A DNA stretch of 64,000 nt from Shouchella oshimensis (GTDB lineage: Bacteria; Bacillota; Bacilli; Bacillales; Bacillaceae_D), in the NCBI RefSeq assembly GCF_002019765.1, contig NZ_KV917380.1, positions 2,452,667 to 2,516,666 on the forward strand, written 5' to 3'. The translations under genes and the position numbers were made by a program. How positions within the stretch are numbered: position 1 is the stretch's first letter; every line of letters begins with the position of its first letter. The notes below the pieces were generated by a model, which did not search any database, was not told the origin of the DNA, and saw nothing but the letters and a program-made list of their open reading frames with translations. Positions 8,113 through 17,115 of this stretch are shown piece by piece.

Positions 8113-8986
8113 ACGTATTATTACGGCAGCACTGACAGGTGCTGGCGATACTACAAAAAAAAGCTCTCATGTACCAATTACACCGAAAGAAATTGCTGCA
8201 TCTGCGATTGAATCTGCAAAAGCAGGTGCTGCCATTGCTCATATTCACGTTCGTGACCCTAAAACAGGAAAGCTTAGCCACGATATAGCTCTTTTCCGCG
8301 AGACTGTACAACGGATAAGAGAAGCTGATACCGATGTCATTATTAATATTACTGCCGGTGGTGGCGGGGATTTTATTCCTAATTTAGACGATCCTACACG
8401 GGGTGGCCCAGGTACAGACATTCAGACGCCTCAGGAACGACATGAACCGGTTGGCGAACTACTCCCAGAACTATGCACTTTAGACTGTGGTAGCTTAAAC
8501 TTTGGTGATCAAGTCTATCTTGGCCCTGAAGCGTGGCTTCGTGAACATGCCTTACTTATTAAAGAGAGTGGTGTAAAGCCGGAATTAGAGGTTTTTGATA
8601 CGGGTCATATTCGTCTCGCCAATCAATTAATCGCAGACGGTTACATTGAAGGAACACCAATGTATCAATTTTGCCTCGGTATTCCTTGGGGAGCAGATGC
8701 GGATCGTGAAACAATTGAATATATGCGCGGTCGAATTGTGGAAGGTGCTACATGGTCTGCTTTCGGAATCGGTCGGCAGCAGCTTCCAATTTTGCTAGAA
8801 GCAGCCAAATTAGGCGGTAATGTTCGAGTTGGTTTAGAAGATAACCTTTATTTAGAGAAGGGTGTACTTGGTACAAATGAACAACTCGTCGATAAAGCTG
8901 TCCAAGCGCTTCAAAAAGAAAACTTAGAACCCGCAACGCCAGATGAAGCACGTAACTATCTGGGATTAACGAAACGAGCACACTAA
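8102..8986 (+). CDS. BKACE-family beta-keto acid cleavage enzyme, likely 3-dehydrocarnitine cleavage (CdhC-like)
   Basis: A 294-residue TIM-barrel enzyme of the BKACE family (DUF849), which transfers the acetyl part of a beta-keto acid to form acetoacetate or cleaves it with acetyl-CoA. The zinc-binding strand is visible as IAHIHVRDP near residue 46, with the usual GGGGDFIPN and LEVFDTGH stretches. Next to a carnitine-dehydrogenase-like gene and a thioesterase, the expected reaction is 3-dehydrocarnitine + acetyl-CoA giving betainyl-CoA + acetoacetate. The ATG overlaps the regulator stop by 11 bases, with AAAGGAGG upstream. The family is clear; the substrate is inferred from neighbours. Confidence 0.85.
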   Translation: MTSKRIITAALTGAGDTTKKSSHVPITPKEIAASAIESAKAGAAIAHIHVRDPKTGKLSHDIALFRETVQRIREADTDVIINITAGGGGDFIPNLDDPTRGGPGTDIQTPQERHEPVGELLPELCTLDCGSLNFGDQVYLGPEAWLREHALLIKESGVKPELEVFDTGHIRLANQLIADGYIEGTPMYQFCLGIPWGADADRETIEYMRGRIVEGATWSAFGIGRQQLPILLEAAKLGGNVRVGLEDNLYLEKGVLGTNEQLVDKAVQALQKENLEPATPDEARNYLGLTKRAH

Positions 8987-9001
8987 AGGAGGTAGATTTC
9001 A

Positions 9002-9988
9002 ATGTCACAACGGACAATGGCTGTTGTTGGTACAGGTGTCATTGGTAACGGTTGGATTGCCCGGTTCCTTGCTAACGGACACCGTGTGTTTGCTTATGAC
9101 CCGGCTCCAGAAGCCGAAGCAAATACGAGACGTATGTTAGATGATAGTTGGTCAACATTAGTGCAATATGGTATACACAAAGATGCATCTAAAGATAACC
9201 TCACATTTGTGCAAAACCTAGAAGATGCCGTAGCACATGCAGACTTAATTCAAGAAAACGTTCCAGAACGTGAAACATTAAAAAAACAAGTGCTCGCCTC
9301 TATTGATCATCATGCAAAGCCGGATGCTATTATTGCTTCCTCTACATCTGGTTATATGCCGTCTGTTTTGCAGGAAGCTTGTGTTAAGAACCCTGAACGG
9401 GTTATCGTGGCCCACCCTTTTAACCCTGTTTACCTCATTCCGCTTGTAGAAATTGCTGGAGGAAAACAAACTGCAATCGCCACCATTAATGAAGCAAAAC
9501 AGATCTATGACGAATTGAACATGAAGCCGCTTGTTATGTCAGGAGAGATTGATGGACATATCGGTGATCGTTTAATGGAGGCTTTATGGAGAGAGGCGCT
9601 GCATATTGTAAATGACGGTGTTGCAACAACAGAAGAAGTTGATAAAGCGATCGTGTATGGCCCTGGTTTACGTTGGGCATTAATGGGACCGTTCCTAACA
9701 TTGCATCTTGCTGGTGGAAACGAAGGTATGAAACATATGTTAGAACAGTTTGGACCAGCGCTTAAGTTGCCGTGGACTCGTCTGATTGCGCCTGAGCTAA
9801 CAGAAGATTTAAAGAAAAAAGTCATTGATGGTACTTCTGCTCAGTGTGGAGAAATCTCCATAGCAGACATGGAACATCGTCGTGATCGCTTTTTAATTAA
9901 ACTAATGGGCTTATTAGAAGAAGAAGGCTTTTGGCCATCAGAAAGGGTACTTGCTTATGAACGAAACATTGACGCTGTGGAGCGGTAA
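9002..9988 (+). CDS. L-carnitine dehydrogenase-like 3-hydroxyacyl-CoA dehydrogenase family protein (CdhA-like)
   Basis: 328 residues with an N-terminal NAD-binding Rossmann fold (VVGTGVIGNGWIARFLANGHRV, residues 8-29) and the signature region SSTSGYMPSVL...VAHPFNPVYLIPLVEIAGG (about 115-160) of the 3-hydroxyacyl-CoA dehydrogenase family. Bacterial L-carnitine 3-dehydrogenases of about 320 residues belong here and make 3-dehydrocarnitine. It begins 15 bases after the BKACE gene with AAAGGAGG ahead, and its end overlaps the thioesterase gene by 32 bases. The gene order regulator-CdhC-CdhA-CdhB supports carnitine as substrate; a plain 3-hydroxyacyl dehydrogenase role is the alternative. Confidence 0.85.
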   Translation: MSQRTMAVVGTGVIGNGWIARFLANGHRVFAYDPAPEAEANTRRMLDDSWSTLVQYGIHKDASKDNLTFVQNLEDAVAHADLIQENVPERETLKKQVLASIDHHAKPDAIIASSTSGYMPSVLQEACVKNPERVIVAHPFNPVYLIPLVEIAGGKQTAIATINEAKQIYDELNMKPLVMSGEIDGHIGDRLMEALWREALHIVNDGVATTEEVDKAIVYGPGLRWALMGPFLTLHLAGGNEGMKHMLEQFGPALKLPWTRLIAPELTEDLKKKVIDGTSAQCGEISIADMEHRRDRFLIKLMGLLEEEGFWPSERVLAYERNIDAVER

Positions 9989-10433
9989 TGTGTTGCCTGA
10001 ATGGGTTGATTATAACGGCCATATGAATGATGCGGAATATGCACGTGTTTTTAGTAATGCAGTTGACGCATTGATGGAACACATTGAATTAGACGAAGCA
10101 GGTCGTCAACACCACCAATACACCCTTTTCACATTGGAAAATCACATTAAGTACTTGGCAGAAGCTCATCAGGGGGCACCACTTCAAGCATCCATTCTTA
10201 TTCTTGATCGTGATGCGAAGCGCGTTCATCTATGGGTTGAATTAAAAGATGACTCTAACCAGCTTCTTGCAACGAGCGAACAAATGATCATGGGAATGAG
10301 CAACGAGACGCGCCGTCCAGCACCTTTCCCGCTTATCGTCGAAGAAAAGCTAGCAAACATGCCACACGCTTCATTCAACCAATGGCCAAAAGGTTCCAAT
10401 ACTCTCATTGGCATCCGTAGGAAAAATCAATAA
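9957..10433 (+). CDS. Thioesterase, hotdog fold, likely betainyl-CoA hydrolase (CdhB-like)
   Basis: About 158 residues of the 4-hydroxybenzoyl-CoA-thioesterase-like hotdog family. The catalytic-region motif VDYNGHMNDAEYARVF is near residues 14-30 and KYLAEAH near 63. It would release glycine betaine and CoA from betainyl-CoA, completing the conversion of carnitine to betaine. The chosen ATG at 9957 has AAAGGG about 9 bases upstream and lies inside the dehydrogenase gene (32-base overlap); a TTG at 9951 is an alternative start. The substrate is assigned by context. Confidence 0.8.
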   Translation: MNETLTLWSGNVLPEWVDYNGHMNDAEYARVFSNAVDALMEHIELDEAGRQHHQYTLFTLENHIKYLAEAHQGAPLQASILILDRDAKRVHLWVELKDDSNQLLATSEQMIMGMSNETRRPAPFPLIVEEKLANMPHASFNQWPKGSNTLIGIRRKNQ

Positions 10434-10451
10434 CGGCTTTGTTAGGATTGA

Positions 10452-10482
10452 ACGAATAAGCCTATAATATAGGCTTATTCGT
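10452..10482. terminator. Hairpin between convergent operons
   Basis: Perfect inverted repeat ACGAATAAGCCTATA / TATAGGCTTATTCGT with one unpaired base between the arms. It lies between the carnitine operon and the 2-hydroxyacid operon, which meet tail to tail. There is no long T-run on either side, so termination may be modest, but position and symmetry fit a shared terminator. Confidence 0.65.
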
Positions 10483-10506
10483 CATTGCTTCCTCTATACG
10501 TACCTT

Positions 10507-11715
10507 CTAAAGAACGTTTGCCCGTGCTAGTCGCTCCATTCGTTCCCCTACCTCTTTTCCAATTTCTAATGCGGCAGTTGCTGCTGGTGAAGGAGCATTG
10601 CAGATGTGTAGACTTCGCTTCCCTGTAACAATATGAAAGTCATCTACAAGCTCTCCATTCACCGTTAAACCTTGAGCACGAACCCCGCTAGAAGCTGGTA
10701 TTAAGTCATCTTCTCTCACAGCCGGAATTAGCTTTTGCAGGCTTTTGACAAATACTTTCTTACTGTAGGAACGGTGCATTTCTTCCATACCTTTTTGCAT
10801 GTATTTACTCGCAATCTTCCAAAACCCTCTATAACCTAAGGTTTCTGCTAAATCTCTTACATTTAAATCGGTTTTTTTATAGCCTTCTCGCTTAAACGAT
10901 AGCACAGCATTGGGTCCTGCATCTATTTCCCCATTTGTCATACGAGTGAAATGAACACCTAAAAAAGGAAAATTTGGATCAGGCACAGGGTAAATTAAAT
11001 GGTTTACTAAATATCGTTTTTCCGGCTTTAATTTGTAATACTCTCCACGAAACGGAATGATTTTCATGTCTAGATGGTAGCCAGCTAGGTTGGCAATTCG
11101 ATCACTATGTAGGCCAGCACAATTAATGACGAATTGAGTAGAATAGGTTTTCTTATCTGTTGAAACACTAACATGATCGTGGCGCTCCTCGATGGATCGA
11201 ACCTCTTCTGAAAGCGTCAACGTTCCCCCTTTTTGCATAAACAATGCTGCTAACGTTTCTGACACTTGTTTGTAATTCACAATGCCGGCAGTCGGTACAC
11301 GGATACCAGCTATGCCGTTAACATGAGGTTCAATTTCAACTAATTCTTGTTTTGATAACAGTTCAACGTGGAGACCATTGTCAAGTCCACGTTGATAAAG
11401 TGTATGCAGCTGTTCCAGTTCTTTTTCTTCCGTCGCCACAATAACTTTTCCACAAATATCAATAGCTAGATTGTGTTCCAAACAAAACTTTCGCATCGAT
11501 TCACTACCTGCTTTTGCAAAACGAGCTTTAAAACTACCCGGTTTGTAATAAATTCCTGAATGAATGACGCCACTATTGTTTCCTGTTTGATGGCAGGCTA
11601 CTCCCCTTTCTTTTTCAATAATTTGAATGCGCGCTTCAGGTTGTTTTTGTTGTAACGTATACGCGACAGAAAGACCCACAATACCGCCACCTATAATGCT
11701 GTAATCAAACATCAT
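10507..11715 (-). CDS. lhgO: L-2-hydroxyglutarate oxidase
   Basis: 402-residue FAD-dependent oxidoreductase of the DAO family. It begins with the dinucleotide-binding motif YSIIGGGIVGLSVAYTLQ and has the LhgO-type pattern CHQTGNNSGVIHSGIYYKPGS near residue 40 and HFTRMTNGEIDAGPNAV in the middle. LhgO oxidises L-2-hydroxyglutarate to 2-oxoglutarate and passes electrons to the quinone pool. It is the last gene of a six-gene operon; its ATG overlaps the end of the GlcF-like gene by 11 bases and follows AAGGGG. The GlcD/GlcF partners may handle the D-isomer or another 2-hydroxyacid. Family assignment is firm. Confidence 0.88.
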   Translation of the reverse strand: MMFDYSIIGGGIVGLSVAYTLQQKQPEARIQIIEKERGVACHQTGNNSGVIHSGIYYKPGSFKARFAKAGSESMRKFCLEHNLAIDICGKVIVATEEKELEQLHTLYQRGLDNGLHVELLSKQELVEIEPHVNGIAGIRVPTAGIVNYKQVSETLAALFMQKGGTLTLSEEVRSIEERHDHVSVSTDKKTYSTQFVINCAGLHSDRIANLAGYHLDMKIIPFRGEYYKLKPEKRYLVNHLIYPVPDPNFPFLGVHFTRMTNGEIDAGPNAVLSFKREGYKKTDLNVRDLAETLGYRGFWKIASKYMQKGMEEMHRSYSKKVFVKSLQKLIPAVREDDLIPASSGVRAQGLTVNGELVDDFHIVTGKRSLHICNAPSPAATAALEIGKEVGERMERLARANVL

Positions 11716-12976
11716 TCCTTACCCCTTCCGTTACCTCTGCAAGGACCTCGACTAGGTGCTTAACTTCAATTTTTTCGGCTAAACCAGCCCGTTGAATTCC
11801 CAGTTTCATTTGCAAATGACAACCTGGATTTGTTGTAATAAGTAAATCAGGCTTTGCCTTTTGGACATAAGGCATTTTCTTATCTAGTATAGCGGTTGCT
11901 TCTTCATAATGAAGCAAATTATAGATGCCTGCAGACCCACAGCACATCTCCTGTTTATCTATTTCGACATACGTTAACCCTGGAATTCCTTGGATGAGCG
12001 CTAAAGGCGCGGAAGTATTTTTTTGGACATGAGTCATATGACAAGAATGTTGATAAACCGCAGTTTTATTCAATGTTCCACTAAATGGTAGGCCGTTTTT
12101 CTCTAAGATGATGGAAACATCAACATGTTTATTTGCAAACTGTTCAGCTCGCTCATGCCATTCGCTCTCCTGTCGCAACAATTCACCATACTCCATGAGC
12201 ATTGCCCCACACCCACCAATACTAGAAACGATGTAATCATACTGCTCTTCTTCAAACGCGTCGATGTTCTTTTTCGCCAGCATCTTGGCTGTTTCAATGT
12301 CTCCAGCATGATGCTGTAAAGCACCACAACAGCTTTGACTAGGAATGACGTGAACGTCGCAACCGACTCGCTCTAATAAGGCGATGGCTTGTTCATTAAT
12401 GCTACCAAACATCGTATCCATTAAACATCCTGTAAAATAAGCGACTCTATCCTTAGTCGATGTAGGCGTGATCTGTTTTTTTCGCTTACGCCTTTTAATG
12501 GCAGGCATCATTGCTTCAAATTCAGCCATTCCCTGTGGGAGTAACTTCGGTAAGATTCCACTTTTTTGTACCAGTGTTTGCGCACCCGACTTTTGATATG
12601 TTTGTAAGCCAAACTCGAGCACACGCAACATTTTATCTGATGGAAGCAAGCCTTTAAAGACCGTCTTTTCAACCAACCTTTGGGCAAAAGATGGTTGGTG
12701 AGATTCGGCCAGTACCTCTTTTGCCGATTCAAGAATACGTCCATATTGAACATTGGTTGGGCAAGCAGTCTCACAAGCGCGACAGCCTAAGCAAAGGTCA
12801 ATCGGTTCTTTCAGCTCATCTGTACTAATTTTACCTTCTGCCGCCATTTTTACGAGATTAATACGCCCACGTGGGGAGTGTGTTTCTTTCTCCATTGTCT
12901 GATAGGTTGGACAAGCCGGTAAACAATAGCCACATTGCACACAATCAAAGGTTTCCTCATAAGCAAGTTTAGCCAT
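11705..12976 (-). CDS. glcF: Glycolate oxidase-type iron-sulfur subunit (GlcF-like)
   Basis: 423 residues. Two ferredoxin-type cluster motifs near the N-terminus (CVQCGYCLPACP from residue 11 and CLGCRACETACP from residue 62) are followed by two cysteine-rich CCG domains (SCCGALQHHAG and EMCCGSAGIYN). This is the electron-transfer subunit that accompanies a GlcD-type flavoprotein in glycolate or D-lactate dehydrogenases. It overlaps both neighbours by 8-11 bases. The oxidised acid is unknown; pairing with LhgO in one operon suggests 2-hydroxyglutarate or a related 2-hydroxyacid. Confidence 0.87.
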   Translation of the reverse strand: MAKLAYEETFDCVQCGYCLPACPTYQTMEKETHSPRGRINLVKMAAEGKISTDELKEPIDLCLGCRACETACPTNVQYGRILESAKEVLAESHQPSFAQRLVEKTVFKGLLPSDKMLRVLEFGLQTYQKSGAQTLVQKSGILPKLLPQGMAEFEAMMPAIKRRKRKKQITPTSTKDRVAYFTGCLMDTMFGSINEQAIALLERVGCDVHVIPSQSCCGALQHHAGDIETAKMLAKKNIDAFEEEQYDYIVSSIGGCGAMLMEYGELLRQESEWHERAEQFANKHVDVSIILEKNGLPFSGTLNKTAVYQHSCHMTHVQKNTSAPLALIQGIPGLTYVEIDKQEMCCGSAGIYNLLHYEEATAILDKKMPYVQKAKPDLLITTNPGCHLQMKLGIQRAGLAEKIEVKHLVEVLAEVTEGVRNDV

Positions 12977-14411
12977 TTGATAACACCAACTTTTGATCTT
13001 TCTCAGGGAAAATCTTTCCCGGATTTAAAATGTTATTTGGATCCCAGCTTTGTTTAATTCGCTTCATTAAATCAAGCCCGTCTTTTCCTACCTCCATCTC
13101 CATAAATGGCGCTTTCATTGTGCCGATGCCATGCTCTCCTGAAAGCGTTCCACCAAGATCCACAGCAGCTTTAAAAATGGCCGCAACGGCTTGTTCAACT
13201 CGTTTCATTTCTTCTCGGTCTCGAACATCTGCAATGATGTTCGGATGTAAATTTCCGTCTCCAGCATGGCCAAAAACAACTAAATCAATCTGATACGTCT
13301 CTTTAATTTCTTTTAAAGCAGCGAACATGTCTGGTATTTTGCTCCGAGGTACTGTGGCATCTTCGGAAATTTTAGTCGGCTTTAGCCTTACAATGGCGGG
13401 AGAAACTAGCTTTCTCGCTTTCCACAGTTCGGCCGCCGCTTCACTTGTTTGTGCGACAGTTACTTCCCGGGCGTTCATCTCTAGGCACCACTGTTCTACT
13501 TCTAAAATTTCTTCTTCGATCGCGGCAGGATGACCGTCTAATTCAATCAGTAACAGTGCATCCACATCCGTTGGTAAACCAATTGATTCATACGCTTCTA
13601 CAGCGACAATGGACGCTTGATCCATTAATTCTAATTTTGCTGGGACAATACCGTTTTTCAGTAAAGCGGAAATGGCTTTTCCTGCATCGACAATGTCTTC
13701 AAAGAGTGCTAACAATGTTTTACTCGCTTTTGGTTTTGGTACTAACTTCAAGGTGGCTTCTGTAATAATGGCGAGAGTCCCCTCAGAACCAACAATTAAC
13801 TTAGTTACATCATAGCCTGTCACATTTTTCACGGTTCGGCCTCCGGTTTTGACAATCTTGCCCTCTGGCGTCACAACTTCTAGACCAAGTACATAATCTT
13901 TTGTCACACCGTATTTTAACCCTCTTGGGCCACCAGCATTTTCAGCTAAATTACCACCAATTGTTGAAACATGTGCACTACTTGGGTCAGGTGGATACAT
14001 AAATCCGTACTCGCTTGCTTTTTCGTTAATGGCAGCAGTTAGCACTCCTGGTGACACAATCGCTACCATATCATCCGGCTCAATCACCAGTTTATCTCGC
14101 CATTGCGAACAATCAAGTACAATTCCTCCTTGAACTGGTAACGGTCCGCCACTTAAACTCGTTCCTTGTCCCCGTGGATAAACAGGGATATGGTGCTCGT
14201 TTGCTACTTTCATAATCTCTACGACTTCTTCTTTTGACTGAGGCTGAATAACGAGATCTGGCATATAGGCACCAAAAGAAGCATCGTAGCCATAACTTGC
14301 ACAATCCGCTGGTGAGGTCAAGATTCGCTTTGCATCAATGGGTATTCGTTGTGTTAAATCTTGCAGAAAAAGCATGTCTTTTTTTGTCTGTCTGTCTTTC
14401 TTTTTCGGCAT
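12969..14411 (-). CDS. glcD: FAD-linked 2-hydroxyacid oxidase subunit (GlcD-like)
   Basis: 480-residue flavoprotein. An N-terminal FAD-binding PCMH domain (VYPRGQGTSLSGGPLPVQGGIVLD, about residues 85-110; DPSSAHVSTIGGNLAENAGGPRGLKYG near 130-160) precedes the C-terminal FAD-linked oxidase domain with GHAGDGNLHPNI and LSGEHGIGTMK. The family includes glycolate, D-lactate and D-2-hydroxyglutarate dehydrogenases. The start ATG has GGGGGGAGG 4-5 bases upstream. It is followed directly by the iron-sulfur subunit gene with which it should form a complex. The substrate cannot be fixed from sequence; the operon suggests D-2-hydroxyglutarate, glycolate or D-lactate. Confidence 0.87.
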   Translation of the reverse strand: MPKKKDRQTKKDMLFLQDLTQRIPIDAKRILTSPADCASYGYDASFGAYMPDLVIQPQSKEEVVEIMKVANEHHIPVYPRGQGTSLSGGPLPVQGGIVLDCSQWRDKLVIEPDDMVAIVSPGVLTAAINEKASEYGFMYPPDPSSAHVSTIGGNLAENAGGPRGLKYGVTKDYVLGLEVVTPEGKIVKTGGRTVKNVTGYDVTKLIVGSEGTLAIITEATLKLVPKPKASKTLLALFEDIVDAGKAISALLKNGIVPAKLELMDQASIVAVEAYESIGLPTDVDALLLIELDGHPAAIEEEILEVEQWCLEMNAREVTVAQTSEAAAELWKARKLVSPAIVRLKPTKISEDATVPRSKIPDMFAALKEIKETYQIDLVVFGHAGDGNLHPNIIADVRDREEMKRVEQAVAAIFKAAVDLGGTLSGEHGIGTMKAPFMEMEVGKDGLDLMKRIKQSWDPNNILNPGKIFPEKDQKLVLSNG

Positions 14412-14428
14412 GGTTCCTCCCCCCTTTG

Positions 14429-15133
14429 TTAAATACGTGAGTCTCCTAACTTTTTTCTTACATTGACAAGATGGGTATTCATAGCTTCTCTAGCCGCTGT
14501 AGCGTTTTTTGCGGCAATAGCTTCATAGATCGCCTTATGTTCTTCATATACGTTTCTTCGTTTTTCTACTTTCCCCATGTTAAGTCGTAGCGAAAACTCA
14601 ATAGCGTGGTCAAGAAGCTCTTTCATATTTTCTAGCGTTGCCGTTAAAAATGGGTTTTTTGCTGCTTTTACGAGAATGAAATGAAAATGAGAATCAGCTT
14701 CGTTCCCGATCGTCTCTTTTGAAACAACGGTTTCAGAAAAAGCGATTAGCGCTTGCTCTAAAGCGAGAATCTCATCAGGAGTAGCTCGACTCGCTGCAAG
14801 TGCAGCCGCCTCCGTCTCAATAATATGACGCATTTCAAGTAAGCTGTGCACTTCATCAATGGTTACCATTCCAAGTTTAATGTGCTCCATCATTGAAAGT
14901 AATGTGTGATCTTTTACCCATCTTCCACCACCTTGTTTTGACTCAATCACATCCATTGCCGTTAGTACCGTTAAAGCCTCTCGTATGGGAGCTCGACTAA
15001 CTTGAAACCGTTCTACCAATTCCATTTCAGATGGAAGCTTTTCACCATTGACATAAGGTTCCTGCTGGATCATTTCTTTTAAATAGTCTAAAACCTGCAG
15101 CGATACTTTTTTTCGCTCAATAAGCCCACTCAT
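14429..15133 (-). CDS. GntR-family regulator, FadR/FCD type
   Basis: About 234 residues with an N-terminal GntR winged helix (LPSEMELVERFQVSRAPIREALTVLTAMDVIESKQGGGRWV, about residues 33-75) and a C-terminal FCD ligand-binding domain (HIIETEAAALAASRATPDEI ... DSHFHFILVKAAKNPFL ... EEHKAIYEAIAAKNATAAREAM). Such regulators often sense lactate, glycolate or other 2-hydroxyacids and repress the operon they sit in. I chose ATG at 15133 (MSGLIERKK), with AAAGGTGAG upstream; a GTG three codons earlier overlaps that site. Its likely operator is the inverted repeat over the -10 of the operon promoter at 18160-18184. Confidence 0.87.
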   Translation of the reverse strand: MSGLIERKKVSLQVLDYLKEMIQQEPYVNGEKLPSEMELVERFQVSRAPIREALTVLTAMDVIESKQGGGRWVKDHTLLSMMEHIKLGMVTIDEVHSLLEMRHIIETEAAALAASRATPDEILALEQALIAFSETVVSKETIGNEADSHFHFILVKAAKNPFLTATLENMKELLDHAIEFSLRLNMGKVEKRRNVYEEHKAIYEAIAAKNATAAREAMNTHLVNVRKKLGDSRI

Positions 15134-15150
15134 CGAACTCACCTTTCTGT

Positions 15151-17115
15151 TTATGAAATAGGTGGTACTACTTGGTTCGTTCCTTCAACCTTTTTTGAAC
15201 GTATGAAGTGTAAAATGGTTACAGCTAGTAGCACCGCTAAACCAATAGCGTCGGAAACCATACCTGGTGTAATTAACAACAAAGAGCCAATAAAGAAAAT
15301 CATGCGTTCATAGATTCGTAAAGGCACAGATAAGAATCCACTTAACGAGACAGCAATTGCAAATACCCCCATTACTGACGTTGCAAGGGTCACAATAACG
15401 GTGACAACAGATAATGAACTTCCTTCTGTTGCTTGTAACACCATCGCCGGATTATAGGCAATCATAAATGGAATAATAAATCCGGGAAGTGCTAATTTCA
15501 CCGATGTCCAGGATGTCTTCATCGCATCAGCACCTGCTATTCCAGCTGCTGTGTACGAAGCAAGTGCCACTGGTGGCGTAATGTTGGATAAAGCACCAAA
15601 CCAAAATACAAAGAAATGAGCAGCAATAGGATTTACGCCAATTTCAACTAATGCTGGTGCTGCCGTAACAGCAACAACAATATAAAGTGCCGTTGATGGA
15701 AGGCCCATGCTTAAGACGATACATGTAGCCATAACAAGAACGAGTGCAATCCATAAGACGCCATCAGCGGCATTTAAAACGTTATACGCAATTGCCGATC
15801 CAAGACCTGTCATTGTCACGACAGCAATGATAATACCAATGGATGCACAAGCTAACCCAACTTGAATTGTACTCTTTGCACCTTCAACAAAGGCTGTCTT
15901 AACCTTTTTAAACGTCACTCGTGTTTCTTTACTTTTAGTAAGCCAGCTTGCGACAATGACGATAAGAATGCCAGCAAATCCTGCAAACAATGGCGTGTAG
16001 CCAGCTAATAACGTTCCGATAACAACAAGAATTGGTAGTAAGAGCAATCCCCGCTCTTTTAAAACATCCCAGACTTGTGGAATTGATTCTTTACTCATAC
16101 CTTTCAGGCCTTGTTTCTTTGCTTCTAAGTCAATCGCAATAACAAGTGCAACAAAGTATAGAAATGTTGGAATTAACGCTGCAAAGACAATGGTTGAATA
16201 AGGCACGCCCAGAAAACCAGCCATGATAAACGCCGCAGCTCCCATGATTGGTGGCATCATCATACCACCTGTCGATGCTGTCGCTTCAACTGCAGCGGCA
16301 TAATTTTTCTTTAAGCCAACTTGTTTCATAAGTGGGATTGTAAATGCGCCAGTTGTGGCGACGTTTGCCACAGCACTACCGTTTAATGAGCCTGTAAGTG
16401 CACTAGAAATGACAGCCACTTGCGCAGGACCACCTCTTCGTTGACCAGCAACCGCTATCGCTAAATCATTGAATAGTTTTGAAGCGCCACTGACACTTAG
16501 AAATGCACCAAACAAAATAAATATAACAATATACGTTGAGGCAATGGACAATGTAATTCCAAAAACCCCTTCTGTGGTCATGTATACACGATAAAGTAGT
16601 CTTTCAAAGGAAAACCCTGCATGGCCAAACATTCCTGGAAAATAAGGACCGAATACAGCATAAAGCATCGCAACTGCGGCTAAAATTGGTATAAATGTAC
16701 CGAGCGTTCTTCTTGTTGCTTCAAGTAACAATAGAACAGTTAAAATAGCAAATACATAATCAAGTGTCACTGCTTGAGACATTCGGTCAACGTGGATCGT
16801 TGTATAAAAAAGCAACAAATAACCAGTTCCAATAACACCCATACCCGCTAACGTGATGTCTAAAATTGTGAATCTCTTGTGCGAATTTTTTTTCGTCGCA
16901 GGATAAAGCAAGAATGCAAGAATAAGAAGTAATAGTAAGAAGATAATATTTCGATAAATCTCTTGAATATTCATAAAGCTGTTCACATAAATAGCAAATG
17001 CAGATAAGAGAATGGCAAATACAGACATCATGCAATATTGCCAACCGCTTAATTGTCTACCAATCCCAGCCTGCTCCCTTGTTCTTTCATCTAACACGTC
17101 TTCTTTCATCGTCAT
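15151..17115 (-). CDS. TRAP transporter fused permease subunit (TAXI-type)
   Basis: 654-residue polytopic membrane protein, the fused small (4TM) and large (12TM, DctM-like) subunits of a TRAP transporter, as usual for TAXI-TRAP systems. Motifs of the large subunit include GSLNGSAVANVATTGAFTIPLMKQVG and ATASTGGMMMPPIMGAAAFIMA near the middle, and SNITPPVALASYTAAGIAGADAMKTSW further on. It uses the sodium or proton gradient rather than ATP. Its ATG overlaps the stop of the receptor gene by 4 bases (ATGA). Downstream enzymes suggest it imports a 2-hydroxyacid or dicarboxylate. Confidence 0.9.
   Translation of the reverse strand: MTMKEDVLDERTREQAGIGRQLSGWQYCMMSVFAILLSAFAIYVNSFMNIQEIYRNIIFLLLLLILAFLLYPATKKNSHKRFTILDITLAGMGVIGTGYLLLFYTTIHVDRMSQAVTLDYVFAILTVLLLLEATRRTLGTFIPILAAVAMLYAVFGPYFPGMFGHAGFSFERLLYRVYMTTEGVFGITLSIASTYIVIFILFGAFLSVSGASKLFNDLAIAVAGQRRGGPAQVAVISSALTGSLNGSAVANVATTGAFTIPLMKQVGLKKNYAAAVEATASTGGMMMPPIMGAAAFIMAGFLGVPYSTIVFAALIPTFLYFVALVIAIDLEAKKQGLKGMSKESIPQVWDVLKERGLLLLPILVVIGTLLAGYTPLFAGFAGILIVIVASWLTKSKETRVTFKKVKTAFVEGAKSTIQVGLACASIGIIIAVVTMTGLGSAIAYNVLNAADGVLWIALVLVMATCIVLSMGLPSTALYIVVAVTAAPALVEIGVNPIAAHFFVFWFGALSNITPPVALASYTAAGIAGADAMKTSWTSVKLALPGFIIPFMIAYNPAMVLQATEGSSLSVVTVIVTLATSVMGVFAIAVSLSGFLSVPLRIYERMIFFIGSLLLITPGMVSDAIGLAVLLAVTILHFIRSKKVEGTNQVVPPIS

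Noticed and set aside
7868-8311. 147-codon minus-strand frame
   Set aside because: Cys/Phe-rich shadow of the GbsR-like and BKACE genes; no ribosome binding site.
13445-13765. 106-codon plus-strand frame inside glcD
   Set aside because: Antisense shadow of a clear GlcD gene.
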